The notes beneath the pieces were generated by a model, which was given only the letters and a program-made list of their open reading frames with translations, was not told the DNA's origin and ran no database searches. 64,000 nt of DNA from Streptomyces dioscori (GTDB lineage Bacteria; Actinomycetota; Actinomycetes; Streptomycetales; Streptomycetaceae), in the NCBI RefSeq assembly GCF_003024195.1, contig NZ_KZ679061.1:1-64000 (forward strand), given 5' to 3'. Made by a program: the position numbers and the translations under genes. Below, piece after piece: positions 12,429 to 21,753 of the stretch; positions within the stretch are counted from its first letter, which is position 1; each line of letters opens with the position of its first letter.

Positions 12429-12908
12429 TCAGTCCGTCTTGAGACGTTCCGTCAGGGCCCCGAGGACCAGCGGCGGGACCAGGTGGGAGACGTCTCCGCC
12501 CCAGGTCGCGACCTCCTTGACCAGCGAGGAGGAGAGGAAGCTGTAGGTGGGGTTGGTCGGCACGAAGAGGGTCTCGACGCCGGACAGACCGTTGTTCATC
12601 TGGGCCATCTGCAACTCGTAGTCGAAGTCACTGACCGCGCGCAGGCCCTTCACGATGGCCGGGATGTCGCGCTCCTTGCAGAAGTCGACGAGGAGGCCGT
12701 GGAAGGACTCCACCTCGACGTTCCCGAACTCCGCCGTGACCTGGCGGATCAGGTCGATGCGCTCCTCGATCTCGAAGAGGCCCTTCTTGGACTGGTTGAT
12801 CATCACCGCGACGTGCACGACGTCGTACAGCTTGGAGGCTCTGGCGATGATGTCGAGATGTCCGTTGGTAATCGGGTCGAACGACCCGGGACAGACGGCG
12901 CGGCGCAC
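12429..12908 (-). CDS. coaD: Phosphopantetheine adenylyltransferase
   Basis: Fourth step of coenzyme A synthesis: 4'-phosphopantetheine plus ATP to dephospho-CoA. 159 residues with the nucleotidyltransferase motif [16 protein letters not shown] (HxGH variant NGHLD) and the C-terminal [21 protein letters not shown] 12908 is preceded by GAGGGATCTGAA, a good ribosome site and gives the family length; an ATG at 12938 overlapping the rsmD stop as ATGA would add ten residues and cannot be excluded. Confidence 0.93.
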   Translation of the reverse strand: MRRAVCPGSFDPITNGHLDIIARASKLYDVVHVAVMINQSKKGLFEIEERIDLIRQVTAEFGNVEVESFHGLLVDFCKERDIPAIVKGLRAVSDFDYELQMAQMNNGLSGVETLFVPTNPTYSFLSSSLVKEVATWGGDVSHLVPPLVLGALTERLKTD

Positions 12909-12934
12909 TTCAGATCCCTCGCTCTCCGGTCCGG

Positions 12935-13522
12935 TCATCGTGCGTCTTCGCACGTAGAGGCGGCGCGACCGTACCAAAACGTTCCCTCGCCGTAGCGACG
13001 GGAGCGCAGGGCCTCGAAGCCGTCCGGCCATCGGAATTCGCCGCCTCTTGTACTGCGTTCAACGGTGACGAGCGCATCGTCCGCGAGCCAGCCCCCCGCA
13101 CGGAGTGTGAGCAGGATCTCGCGAAGATCGTCGTCCGTGACCGCGTACGGCGGATCGAGGAACACCAGGTCGTACGGGGCCTCCGGGGCGGCGGTGCGGA
13201 CGATCTGTTCCGCCTTGCCGGACCTCACCTCGGCGCCGGGCAGGCCGAGTGTCTGCACGTTCTCGCGGATCGTGCGGGTGGCGCGGGCGTCGGCCTCCAC
13301 GAGCAGGGTGTGGCCTGCGCCGCGGCTCAGCGCCTCCAGGCCGATGGCGCCCGAGCCGGCGTACAGGTCAAGGACGCGGTCGCCGTCCAGGGGGCCGCCG
13401 AGCAGGGACTGCCAGGTGGAGAAGAGGCCCTCGCGGGCGCGGTCGGAGGTGGGTCTTGTGCCGGTGCCTGGCGGGACCGCGAGGCGTCTGCCGCCCGCGA
13501 CGCCTGCGATCACGCGGGTCAT
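12935..13522 (-). CDS. rsmD: 16S rRNA (guanine966-N2)-methyltransferase RsmD
   Basis: SAM-dependent methyltransferase acting on 16S rRNA in the small subunit. 195 residues. Motif I is [18 protein letters not shown], the catalytic motif IV is FLDPPYA. The usual neighbour coaD follows immediately, with the two genes touching or overlapping depending on the coaD start. Confidence 0.93.
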   Translation of the reverse strand: MTRVIAGVAGGRRLAVPPGTGTRPTSDRAREGLFSTWQSLLGGPLDGDRVLDLYAGSGAIGLEALSRGAGHTLLVEADARATRTIRENVQTLGLPGAEVRSGKAEQIVRTAAPEAPYDLVFLDPPYAVTDDDLREILLTLRAGGWLADDALVTVERSTRGGEFRWPDGFEALRSRRYGEGTFWYGRAASTCEDAR

Positions 13523-13624
13523 GTGGGGTCCTTGTCGGCGTTACCGGCCGCCTTGCCGGAGGGGGTGGTCACGGGATCAGTCTGGCAGGTGGGGGGTCCT
13601 TCGCACGGTGGGCGGGTGCGGGTC

Positions 13625-13760
13625 CGGTGGGGGCTGGTCGCGCAGTTCCCCGCGCCCCCGGGAGGCGGGGCTGCGCCCCTGCCCTCGGGGTCCTTCGTCG
13701 GGTGCGGGCCGGTGAGGGCCGAGCGCGCCGTTCCCCGCGCCCCTGAAAAGCCGGCTTCGC
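13625..13760. repeat. Dispersed GC-rich intergenic repeats between rsmD and recG
   Basis: Copies GGTCGCGCAGTTCCCCGCGCCC (core at about 13634) and GAGCGCGCCGTTCCCCGCGCCCC (about 13722), each followed by a G/C hairpin-forming stretch. The remaining 13523-13890 gap holds no credible gene. Confidence 0.75.
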
Positions 13761-13858
13761 CGTGCCTTTCATCTCGGCGGCTGGGAAGCGGGGCTGCGCC
13801 TCTGCATTTAAGCCCGTCCGGCGTTTGAGGACGAGGCCGTTCAGGCCGATGCGGGGGT

Positions 13859-13877
13859 CTGGGGGCGCAGCCCCCAG
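13859..13877 (-). terminator. Short hairpin after recG
   Basis: CTGGGGGC / GCCCCCAG (13859-13866 and 13870-13877) with a 3-nt loop, beginning 14 bp beyond the recG stop. No T-run. Confidence 0.45.
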
Positions 13878-13890
13878 GGGAAGGCGGCTC

Positions 13891-16101
13891 TCAGCCTTTG
13901 TCCAGGTACTGCTCTCTTTCGTCGTCCAGCAGGGCCTGGAGCGCCGTGCGCAGGCCGGGGAGGTGCGTGAGGTCCGGGTCGGCGGACACCACCGCCGTCG
14001 CCTCCTCGCGGGCCTCGGCGATGATGTCCTCGTCGTCGATGACCGTGAGCATCCGCAGGGACGTGCGGGCCCCGGACTGGGCCTGGCCCAGGACATCGCC
14101 CTCGCGCCGCTGTTCGAGGTCGATGCGGGAGAGCTCGAAGCCGTCGAGCGTGGACGCCACCGAGGTCAGCCGCTGGCGGGCCGGGCTCGCCTCCGGCATC
14201 TCGGTGACGAGCAGGCACAGGCCCGCGGCGGAACCACGCCCGACCCGGCCGCGCAGCTGGTGGAGCTGGGAGACGCCGAACCGGTCGGCGTCCATGATCA
14301 CCATCGCGGTCGCGTTCGGCACGTTCACCCCGACCTCGATGACCGTCGTGGCGACCAGGACGTGCGTCTCCCCGGCGGCGAAGCGCCGCATCACGGCGTC
14401 CTTGTCGTCCGGGGGCATGCGGCCGTGCAGCACTTCGACCTTGAGTCCCTGGAGCGGGCCTCTGGCGAGCTGGTCGGCGACCTCCAGCACGGCGAGGGGC
14501 GGGCGCTTCTCGGCCTCGTCCTCGGGCGACGGTTTCTTCTTCGACTTCTTCGGGTCGTCGTCCTCGTCACCGATGCGGGGGCAGACCACGTACGCCTGGT
14601 GCCCGTTCGACACCTCCTCCCGCACGCGCTCCCACGCGCGCGAGAGGAAGTGGGGCTTGTCGGCGGCCGGGACGACATGGCTGGCGATGGGCGAGCGGCC
14701 GGCGGGGAGCTGGTCGAGGACCGAGGTGTCCAGGTCGCCGAAGACGGTCATGGCGACCGTGCGTGGGATGGGCGTGGCGGTCATCACCAGCAGGTGCGGG
14801 GGCTGCTTGCCCTTGCCGCGCAGGGCGTCGCGCTGTTCCACACCGAACCGGTGCTGTTCGTCCACCACGACCAGGCCCAGGTCGTGGAACTGCACCTTGT
14901 CCTCGATCAGCGCGTGCGTGCCGATGACGAGCCCTGCCTCGCCGGTGACCAGGTCGAGGAGCGCCTGCCGGCGGCCGGCCGCGCCCATGGAGCCGGTGAG
15001 CAGCACGACCTTGGTGGAGTCCTCGGCCCCGCCGAGCATGCCGCCCTCGGCCAGCTCCCCCATCATCTCGGTGATCGACCGGTGGTGCTGCTGGGCGAGC
15101 ACCTCGGTGGGGGCGAGCATCGCGGCCTGTCCGCCCGCGTCGACCACGGCGAGCATGGCGCGCAGGGCCACCATCGTCTTCCCGGAACCCACCTCCCCCT
15201 GGAGCAGCCGGTGCATCGGGTGTTCCGTGGCGAGGTCGTCGAAGATTTCCTTGGAGACCTTCTGCTGGCCTTCCGTGAGCGTGAAGGGGAGCTTCGCGTC
15301 GAAGGCGGTCAGCAGGCCGTCCTGCTGGGGTTTCCTTGCCACCGCGGGCAGTTGGGAGTCCGCGTGGCGGCGGCGGGCGAGGGCCACCTGGAGGACGAAG
15401 GCCTCGTCCCACTTGAGGCGGGCGCGGGCGTCCTCGATGTCCGCCTTGGTGTGCGGGCGGTGGATCTTGAGGAGAGCCTCCGGCAGGGAGACCAGGCCCC
15501 GGCCCTCCTGGAGCGGTTCCGGCAGCGGGTCGACGGCCTCCTGGACGCTCGGCAGCACCGTCTGCACCGCTTTGGCGATCTTCCAGGACTCCAGTTTGGC
15601 GGTGGCGGGGTAGAGCGGGATCAGTGCCCCGGCCCAGCTGTCCACGGCCTCGTCCGCGTCCTCGCCGCGCAGTGGCTCGTACGCCGGATGGGCCAGCTGG
15701 AGGCGGCGGTTGAAGACGGAGACCTTGCCCGAGAACAGCGCGCGGGTGCCGGGCAGGAGGTCCTTGTGGGGCTTGTGCACGCCGTTGCCGAAGAAGACCA
15801 GCTTGAGCTGGCCGCTGCCGTCCGTGATGGTCACTTCGAGGCGCTGGCCCTTGCCGCGGGGTGCCTTGGCCGAGGCGAACGTGAGCAGGCGGGCGTCGGC
15901 GACCTGGGCGACCACCGTCACGTGCTCGTCCATGGGCAGGTCGGCGAGGTGCGTGAGCTGCCCGCGCTCCTCGTATCTGCGCGGATAGTGGTGCAGCAGG
16001 TCACCGACGGTGTGCAGGCCGAGATGCTCGGCCATCACCTTCGCGGTGGCGGGTCCGAGCACCTTCTTCAGTGGTTCTTCGAGCGCGGGCACGAGATCCA
16101 T
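13891..16101 (-). CDS. recG: ATP-dependent DNA helicase RecG
   Basis: Superfamily 2 branch-migration helicase that remodels stalled forks and Holliday junctions. 736 residues from ATG 16101. An N-terminal wedge OB domain (HYPRRYEERGQ region), Walker A GEVGSGKTMVALRA, DEQH box VVVDEQHRFGVEQR, motif III TATPIPRT and the C-terminal QLRGRVGRG motif VI are visible. ATG 16101 follows GGGGTGG with 6-nt spacing; TTG 16122 and GTG 16116 are weaker alternatives. A Lys-rich acidic insert near residue 520 (KKSKKKPSPEDEAEK) is species-variable. Confidence 0.95.
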   Translation of the reverse strand: MDLVPALEEPLKKVLGPATAKVMAEHLGLHTVGDLLHHYPRRYEERGQLTHLADLPMDEHVTVVAQVADARLLTFASAKAPRGKGQRLEVTITDGSGQLKLVFFGNGVHKPHKDLLPGTRALFSGKVSVFNRRLQLAHPAYEPLRGEDADEAVDSWAGALIPLYPATAKLESWKIAKAVQTVLPSVQEAVDPLPEPLQEGRGLVSLPEALLKIHRPHTKADIEDARARLKWDEAFVLQVALARRRHADSQLPAVARKPQQDGLLTAFDAKLPFTLTEGQQKVSKEIFDDLATEHPMHRLLQGEVGSGKTMVALRAMLAVVDAGGQAAMLAPTEVLAQQHHRSITEMMGELAEGGMLGGAEDSTKVVLLTGSMGAAGRRQALLDLVTGEAGLVIGTHALIEDKVQFHDLGLVVVDEQHRFGVEQRDALRGKGKQPPHLLVMTATPIPRTVAMTVFGDLDTSVLDQLPAGRSPIASHVVPAADKPHFLSRAWERVREEVSNGHQAYVVCPRIGDEDDDPKKSKKKPSPEDEAEKRPPLAVLEVADQLARGPLQGLKVEVLHGRMPPDDKDAVMRRFAAGETHVLVATTVIEVGVNVPNATAMVIMDADRFGVSQLHQLRGRVGRGSAAGLCLLVTEMPEASPARQRLTSVASTLDGFELSRIDLEQRREGDVLGQAQSGARTSLRMLTVIDDEDIIAEAREEATAVVSADPDLTHLPGLRTALQALLDDEREQYLDKG

Positions 16102-16264
16102 TGCACACCACCCCACTGACAATGCCGTATACGTACCGGAAATCCCCTGGTCAGACGGCTCGTTCCGGCTCTAGGATGTGCGGCTCCGGCACTGTTCGCG
16201 GTCGCCTCGTCACGGGACCGCCCGACCCCGCGCCGTCGCACGTCCCCCCACCGGCGCAGCGACG

Positions 16265-18112
16265 ATGGACTCCCAGATCCCACAGCCGTCTCAGGCACCC
16301 CAGTCATCCCAGTCACCTCATTCGTTCCAGGTCGACCTGCGCGGCCTCGTGGACCTTCTCTCCCACCACCTCTACTCCAGTCCCAAGGTCTATCTGCGCG
16401 AACTGCTGCAGAACGCCGTGGACGCGATCACCGCCCGGCGTGCCGAGCAGCCGGACGCGCCTGCCCAGGTGCGTCTGTTCGCCGAGGACGGCACCCTGCG
16501 CGTGGAGGACTCCGGGATCGGGCTCACCGAGGAGGACGTGCACAGCCTCCTCGCGACCATCGGCCGCAGTTCCAAGCGGGCGGACGGCCTGGAGTCGGCC
16601 CGTTCCGACTTCCTGGGCCAGTTCGGCATCGGCCTGCTCGCCTGCTTCGTGGTCGCCGAACGCATCCGGGTGGTCAGCCGCAGCGCGCGTACGCCCGACG
16701 CACCACCCGTGGAGTGGACGGCGAGCGACGACGGCTCGTACCGGGTCCGTACGCTGCCGCCCGAGGCCCGTGCCGAACCGGGCACCACCGTGTATCTGGA
16801 GGCCCGTCCGGGCGCCGCCGACTGGCTGGCCGAGGAGCGGGTGCTGTCGCTGGCCCGGGACTTCGGTTCGCTGCTGCCGTACGACGTCCGGGTGGGCGAC
16901 GAGGCCGTGACGGATCTGCCGGCGCCCTGGGACCGCTCGTATCCCGGCCCCTCCGCCCGGCGGGTCGCCCTGGCCCGGCACTGCCACGACCTGTTCGGGT
17001 TCACCCCGCTGGACTCGATCGAGCTGAACGTGCCGCTGGCCGGGATCCGCGGAGTGGCGTACGTGCTGCCGTCCGCGGTCAGCCCCGCCCAGCGTGCCGG
17101 TCACCGCGTCCATCTGAAGGGCATGCTGCTCACCGAGCGGGCCGAACAGCTGCTGCCCGACTGGGCGTTCTTCGTGCGCTGCGTCCTGGACACGGACAGC
17201 CTGCGGCCCACCGCGTCGAGGGAGTCACTGTACGAGGACGAGACCCTGGCGGGCGTACGGGAGGCGCTGGGCGAGCGGATCCGGACCTGGCTGACGGGGC
17301 TCGCGGCCGGGGATCCGGAGCGCCTCGCCGCCTTCCTGTCCGTGCACCACCTGGGGGTGAAGTCCCTGGCGCGGCACGACGGCGAGATGCTGCGCACGAT
17401 GCTGCCGTGGCTGCCGTTCGAGACGACCGACGGGCGGCTGTCCCTGGAGGAGTTCGCGCAGCGGCATCCGGTGGTGCACTTCACGCGGACCGTGGAGGAG
17501 TACCGGCAGGTCGCGCAGATCGCGTCCGCGCAGGGCGTGGGGGTCGTCAACGGCGGCTACACGTACGACACCGAACTGGTCGAGGCCCTGCCCTCCGTAC
17601 GCCCGGGAACGGTCGTCGCGGAGCTGGACGCCGACACGGTGACCGCCCATCTGGACGCGGTCGACCCGGCGGTGGAGCTGGCCCTGTCGGCCTTCCTGGG
17701 GGCCGCGCGGGCGAAACTCGACCCCCTGGGGTGCGATGTCGTCCTGCGGGCCTTCCATCCGCTCTCCGTGCCGGCCCTGCACCTGGACGACCGGGCGGCC
17801 CGCCACGAGCAGGCCCGCGCGGACGCCGAGGAACAGGCCGACGACCTGTGGGCGGGCATCCTCGGCTCGCTGCGCGGCACCGCCCCGCGCGCGCGGCTGG
17901 TGCTCAACCACCTGAACCCGCTGATCCGGCGGATCAGTTCGCTCGACGACCGGGAGCTGATCGGCACGGCCACGGAGTCGCTCTACGGGCAGGCCCTGCT
18001 GATGGCCCAGCGACCACTGCGGCCCGCGGACTCGGCACTGCTGAACCGCGCCTTCATGGGCCTCCTGGAGTGGGCCACCCACAACGACCCCCCGGAGGAG
18101 GGCCACCGATGA
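16265..18112 (+). CDS. HSP90-family GHKL ATPase
   Basis: 615 residues. The GHKL ATP site is complete: ELLQNAVDA (about residue 45; Glu and Asn), VEDSGIGL (about 81) and GQFGIGLLACFV (about 117). The middle domain has the Hsp90-like PTASRESLYED. The C-terminal region is shorter and unlike the HtpG dimerisation domain. A Ser/Gln/Pro-rich N terminus precedes the domain. It is a distinct Streptomyces HSP90-like family rather than canonical HtpG. It overlaps the following TPR gene by ATGA, so the two products are probably made in fixed ratio and may act together. Confidence 0.88.
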   Translation: MDSQIPQPSQAPQSSQSPHSFQVDLRGLVDLLSHHLYSSPKVYLRELLQNAVDAITARRAEQPDAPAQVRLFAEDGTLRVEDSGIGLTEEDVHSLLATIGRSSKRADGLESARSDFLGQFGIGLLACFVVAERIRVVSRSARTPDAPPVEWTASDDGSYRVRTLPPEARAEPGTTVYLEARPGAADWLAEERVLSLARDFGSLLPYDVRVGDEAVTDLPAPWDRSYPGPSARRVALARHCHDLFGFTPLDSIELNVPLAGIRGVAYVLPSAVSPAQRAGHRVHLKGMLLTERAEQLLPDWAFFVRCVLDTDSLRPTASRESLYEDETLAGVREALGERIRTWLTGLAAGDPERLAAFLSVHHLGVKSLARHDGEMLRTMLPWLPFETTDGRLSLEEFAQRHPVVHFTRTVEEYRQVAQIASAQGVGVVNGGYTYDTELVEALPSVRPGTVVAELDADTVTAHLDAVDPAVELALSAFLGAARAKLDPLGCDVVLRAFHPLSVPALHLDDRAARHEQARADAEEQADDLWAGILGSLRGTAPRARLVLNHLNPLIRRISSLDDRELIGTATESLYGQALLMAQRPLRPADSALLNRAFMGLLEWATHNDPPEEGHR

Positions 18113-21100
18113 GCGAGCCCATGGACATGGACATGGACAGGGGCAGGGGCAGGGACTTCGACGCGCTGCGCCGGGCGATGCAGGACAACTACGAGCAGCC
18201 GGAGGGCCCCGCCCGCAACGCGCGCGCGGAGCAGCTGCTCACCGAGGCCGAGAAGCTGAACATCCCGCTCGCGGTGATCGAGGCGCTCGGCCACCAGCTG
18301 AAGGTCTACAACTACAGCTCCGAGAAGGACCGGATGTTCGTCCCCTTCGCGCGTCTGCTGCGCATGTGGGACGAACGGCCCGAGGACTTCGACGAGTACG
18401 AGATCCACTCCCTGCACTGGGTCTTCAAGTGGGTGTCCTCGGGGATGCTCGGCCAGCCGCACATACCGCTCGCCTCCATCGAGAAGTGGCTCGGCGAGAT
18501 GGAACACCGCTACCGGCTCGCCGGACACTCCGAACGAGCCGTGCGCGCCGCCGAGTTCACCGTGGCCCGGGAGGTCGGCGACCTGGGGCGGGCCGAGCGC
18601 GCGTACGCGGCGTGGCTCGCCGCGGACCGGGACGCCATGGCCGACTGCCACGCCTGCGAGTTGCACGACCAGGGCGGCTGGCGGGCGGAACGGGGCGCGG
18701 ACGCCGAGGCGCTCGACCTGTGGCGGCCGGTCCTGGACGGCGAGTACACCTGCGCCCACGAACCGCACGCCGTTCTCGCGTCCTCGCTGCTGCCCCTGCT
18801 GCGCCTCGGCCGTACGGATGAGGCACGCGCCCACCACTTGCGCGGTTTCCGGCTGGTGCGCCCCATGGAGAGCATGCGCGGCGCGTACGCGGACCACGTG
18901 GAGTTCTGCGTGCTCAGCGGCAACGAGGCGCGTGCCCTGGAACTGCTGTCGGAGCGGCCCTCGTACTTCACGGACGGCGGGGAGCCGCGCAGCCGTATGG
19001 ACTTCCTGGCCGTGGTCGCCCTGCTCGCGGACCGGCTGACCTCGCTCGGGCTCGGCGCCCAGACCGTGCCGGGTCCGGCGGGGCGCACCTGGACGGCGGC
19101 CGAACTCGGCGCCCACGCGCGCGTGGAGGCACTTTCGCTGGCCGGGCGCTTCGACGCGCGCAACGGCACGACACGGGTGAGCGAGCGGATCCGTCGGCGC
19201 ATGGACCGGCAGCCGCTGGTGGAGCGCCTGCCGCTGGGGGTACGGGCAGCGGCGGTGACCGGCGTCGCCACCGCTCCCGTGCGGTCGGCGCCGGCTCCCG
19301 TCGCCGACGCGGGGCCGGAGCTGCCCGCGCTGCTCGCCGAGGCCCGGCGGCTCTCGGCGTCGCTGCATCCGGAATCCGTCGCGGCGTGGGCGGCGGTCGC
19401 CGAGGCCGTCGGAGCCGTGGAGGCCGCCGGGGCCGTCGAGGGCGCCGGGGAGCAGGAGCTGGCTCCTCGCGACCGGGCAGAGATGGTTGACCACCAGGCG
19501 ATGGGGCTCGGCCCGGAGGGCGTGGAACTGTTCGCCCGCGCCGCCGAGTTGTACGAGGACGCGGGCGACCCGGGCGAGGCACTGGCGGCACGCGCGCGTG
19601 GAGCGTACGCGCTGGCCCTGTCCGGCCGGAGCGAGGAGGCACTGGCCGCCGTCTCGGAGCCGTACGAGCTGGTGCTCGCGCTCTTCGCGGAGGGGGCGAC
19701 CGGGCTCCCGCAGGCCGCTTCCGTGCTGGTCGGGCGGGCCCGGATTCTGCTGCAGCAGGTGCACGAGGCGGCGGCGACGAACGGGGTGAACGGCGGCTCG
19801 GAGGGCGGATCGGGGGGCAGGTCGAAGGCTTCGGCCGCCGCCAGGAACGCTGCCCGGACCGCCGCCCGGGAACTGCTGGCCCTCGCCGGGCCGGGCGCCG
19901 GGGACGATCTCCTGGTCGCCTCGCGGGCCGCGGAGGCTCAGGCGATGCTCGGGGAGCTCGCGGCGCTCTCCGGAGACACGGAGAAGGCCGCCGAGCTGCT
20001 CACGGCGGCCTCGGAGGCGTTCGTCGCGGCCGGGGTGCCGTGGTTCGCGGTCGAGTACGAGGCCCGGCTGACCGGGCTCGCGCGCCGGCTGGGCGACGCC
20101 GGGGCGGCCGAGCGGGCGGCCAGGGCCGCGCTGGAGCACGGGGCGCCCTTCATGGAGGCGGTCGGGCATGCCCAGCTGCATCTCCAGCTGGCCGAGATCC
20201 TCGGCGCCACAGGGCGGTTCGGGCCGGCGGCGGACCACGCCCTGGAGGCGTCGCACTGGGCCGACGAGGGCGGCGAGAGTGCCACGTTCGGCGCCTGGGC
20301 GCGGCATCAGCTGGGCGGCTTCCTGCTGCGCCAGGAGCGGTGGGCGGAGGCCGCGGAGGTCCTGGAGTCGGCGCTGACGGAACTGAGCGCGGACACGCAC
20401 GGCGACGAGGCGATCGTGCAGACCCGGTGGTGGCTCGGTGACTGTCTCACCGAGCTGGGTGGGCACCGCGAGGCCGCCGAGCACTGGCTCCGGGCGGCCG
20501 ACCTCGCGCGGCGGTGGCCCGAGCAGCAGGACCACGCGACGCTCGCGCACCTCGCCGCGGAGGCGCTCGGGCACGCGGGGCAGCTTCCTGAGGCGGAGCT
20601 GGCCTATGAGCGTGCCGGGGATCTGTGGGCGGCCCTCGGAAACGTCCACGGGCTGGTCCGGTCGCTGCGGGCCCGCGCGTGGCTCGCTGTACGCGGGCGG
20701 GACGGCGGGGGCCTTGAAGGTGCCGGGGACGCCGAGGTGTCTGCGGGCGCGGGGGTCGATGTGGCGCGGGGGTTGATGGGACGGGCCGTCGGGGCGTGCG
20801 AGGCGGGTGTGACCGGTTCCGTGTCCGGGCCCGAGTCCGAGTCCGGGGACAGGGACGAGGACGGAGACGCGGGCAGGGAGGCTGCTCGTGGGTCACTGGT
20901 CGCCGAACTCGCCCATACGCACCGGCAGTTCGGCGACCTGGTTGCACGGTCCGTGCCCGAGGGTGCCGCGGACGACGCGATCCGTGCCGTGTTCGAGGAG
21001 GCGCTGGGGCATTACACGCTGGCCGCGTCGGGGTTTCTCTCGCTCGGTGAGGGTGCGCTCCATGACCGGACGGGGGCGCAGCTTGCCGCGGGGTGGCTGG

Positions 21101-21255
21101 AGGCGGATCTTGAGCGGCCGGGCGAGGCTGTTGGGCGGGCCCGAGCGGTCCTTGACGCCTACGCCCAGGCCGACGACAGCGCCGGCTCCGACGACGTCGG
21201 GGTGGCTCGGGTTGCTGAGGCGGAGCGGTTGTTGCGGGCTGCGGGAGGGGGCTGA
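18109..21255 (+). CDS. Large tetratricopeptide-repeat protein, partner of the HSP90-like ATPase
   Basis: 1048 residues starting at ATG 18109 with GGAGGAGGGCCACCG upstream. An N-terminal alpha-helical region (about 1-380) with many Trp/Arg/Leu pairs contains His/Cys cluster DCHACELHDQGGW. TPR-like helical pairs run through the C-terminal half, for example AAELYEDAGDPGEALAARAR and WWLGDCLTELGGHREAAEHW. Three low-complexity inserts (Val/Glu/Ala/Gly near 440; Gly/Ser near 565; Gly/Ser/Asp/Glu near 880-925) separate repeats. No enzymatic motif seen. TPR proteins are classical Hsp90 partners in eukaryotes, so a client-adaptor role is a reasonable inference. Confidence 0.8.
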   Translation: MSEPMDMDMDRGRGRDFDALRRAMQDNYEQPEGPARNARAEQLLTEAEKLNIPLAVIEALGHQLKVYNYSSEKDRMFVPFARLLRMWDERPEDFDEYEIHSLHWVFKWVSSGMLGQPHIPLASIEKWLGEMEHRYRLAGHSERAVRAAEFTVAREVGDLGRAERAYAAWLAADRDAMADCHACELHDQGGWRAERGADAEALDLWRPVLDGEYTCAHEPHAVLASSLLPLLRLGRTDEARAHHLRGFRLVRPMESMRGAYADHVEFCVLSGNEARALELLSERPSYFTDGGEPRSRMDFLAVVALLADRLTSLGLGAQTVPGPAGRTWTAAELGAHARVEALSLAGRFDARNGTTRVSERIRRRMDRQPLVERLPLGVRAAAVTGVATAPVRSAPAPVADAGPELPALLAEARRLSASLHPESVAAWAAVAEAVGAVEAAGAVEGAGEQELAPRDRAEMVDHQAMGLGPEGVELFARAAELYEDAGDPGEALAARARGAYALALSGRSEEALAAVSEPYELVLALFAEGATGLPQAASVLVGRARILLQQVHEAAATNGVNGGSEGGSGGRSKASAAARNAARTAARELLALAGPGAGDDLLVASRAAEAQAMLGELAALSGDTEKAAELLTAASEAFVAAGVPWFAVEYEARLTGLARRLGDAGAAERAARAALEHGAPFMEAVGHAQLHLQLAEILGATGRFGPAADHALEASHWADEGGESATFGAWARHQLGGFLLRQERWAEAAEVLESALTELSADTHGDEAIVQTRWWLGDCLTELGGHREAAEHWLRAADLARRWPEQQDHATLAHLAAEALGHAGQLPEAELAYERAGDLWAALGNVHGLVRSLRARAWLAVRGRDGGGLEGAGDAEVSAGAGVDVARGLMGRAVGACEAGVTGSVSGPESESGDRDEDGDAGREAARGSLVAELAHTHRQFGDLVARSVPEGAADDAIRAVFEEALGHYTLAASGFLSLGEGALHDRTGAQLAAGWLEADLERPGEAVGRARAVLDAYAQADDSAGSDDVGVARVAEAERLLRAAGGG

Positions 21256-21284
21256 GCGCCGGGCACCGGGTGCGGGTCCGCTGT

Positions 21285-21740
21285 GGCTGGTCGCGCAGTT
21301 CCCCGCGCCCCTGAGACGGGGCTTCGCCCCGGAGGGGTTGTGGGGTGGGTGCGGGAGCGTCGTGGCCGGCCGCGCCGTTCCCCGCGCCCCTTACGGGACC
21401 CGCCCGTTCGTCGCCGCGCTCACACCGTTCCCCGCATCCCGGAAAAGCGAGGGCAGCGACCGGCTTGCGCCCTGTAAGGGACGCGGGGAACTGCGCGACC
21501 AGCCCCCACCGGGCCCGCACCCGACAGGAGTCCGGGATTCGGGTGCTCCGGCAGCCTCGTGGCTAGGCGCACCGTTCCCCGCGCCCATGAAAGGCGAGGG
21601 CAGTGACCGGCTTGCGCCCTGTAAGGGGCGCGGGGAACTGCGCGGCCAGCCCCCACCGGGCCCGCACCCGACGGAGTCCGGGGTTCGGGTCGGTGCGGGA
21701 GCGTCGCGGCGCTCGCGCCGTTCCCCGCGCCCCTTACGGG
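21285..21740. repeat. Largest cluster of dispersed GC-rich repeats
   Basis: At least seven copies in both orientations fill the gap between convergent genes: GCGCAGTTCCCCGCGCCCCT forms near 21293, 21373, 21425, 21573 and 21716 and reverse forms CGCGGGGAACTGCGCG near 21481 and 21630. Two longer units of about 140 bp (starting near 21475 and 21622) are near-duplicates including CCAGCCCCCACCGGGCCCGC. No gene is credible in 21256-21753. Confidence 0.8.
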
Positions 21741-21753
21741 GCTCAGGCGGCGG

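Noticed and set aside
12908-12938. coaD start at ATG 12938 overlapping rsmD as ATGA
   Set aside because: Attractive overlap but weak ribosome site; GTG 12908 has GAGGGA at good spacing and gives the usual 159-residue length.
21285-21740. CRISPR-like repeat array
   Set aside because: Copies are in both orientations with irregular spacing, not identical repeats with uniform spacers, and no cas gene is near.
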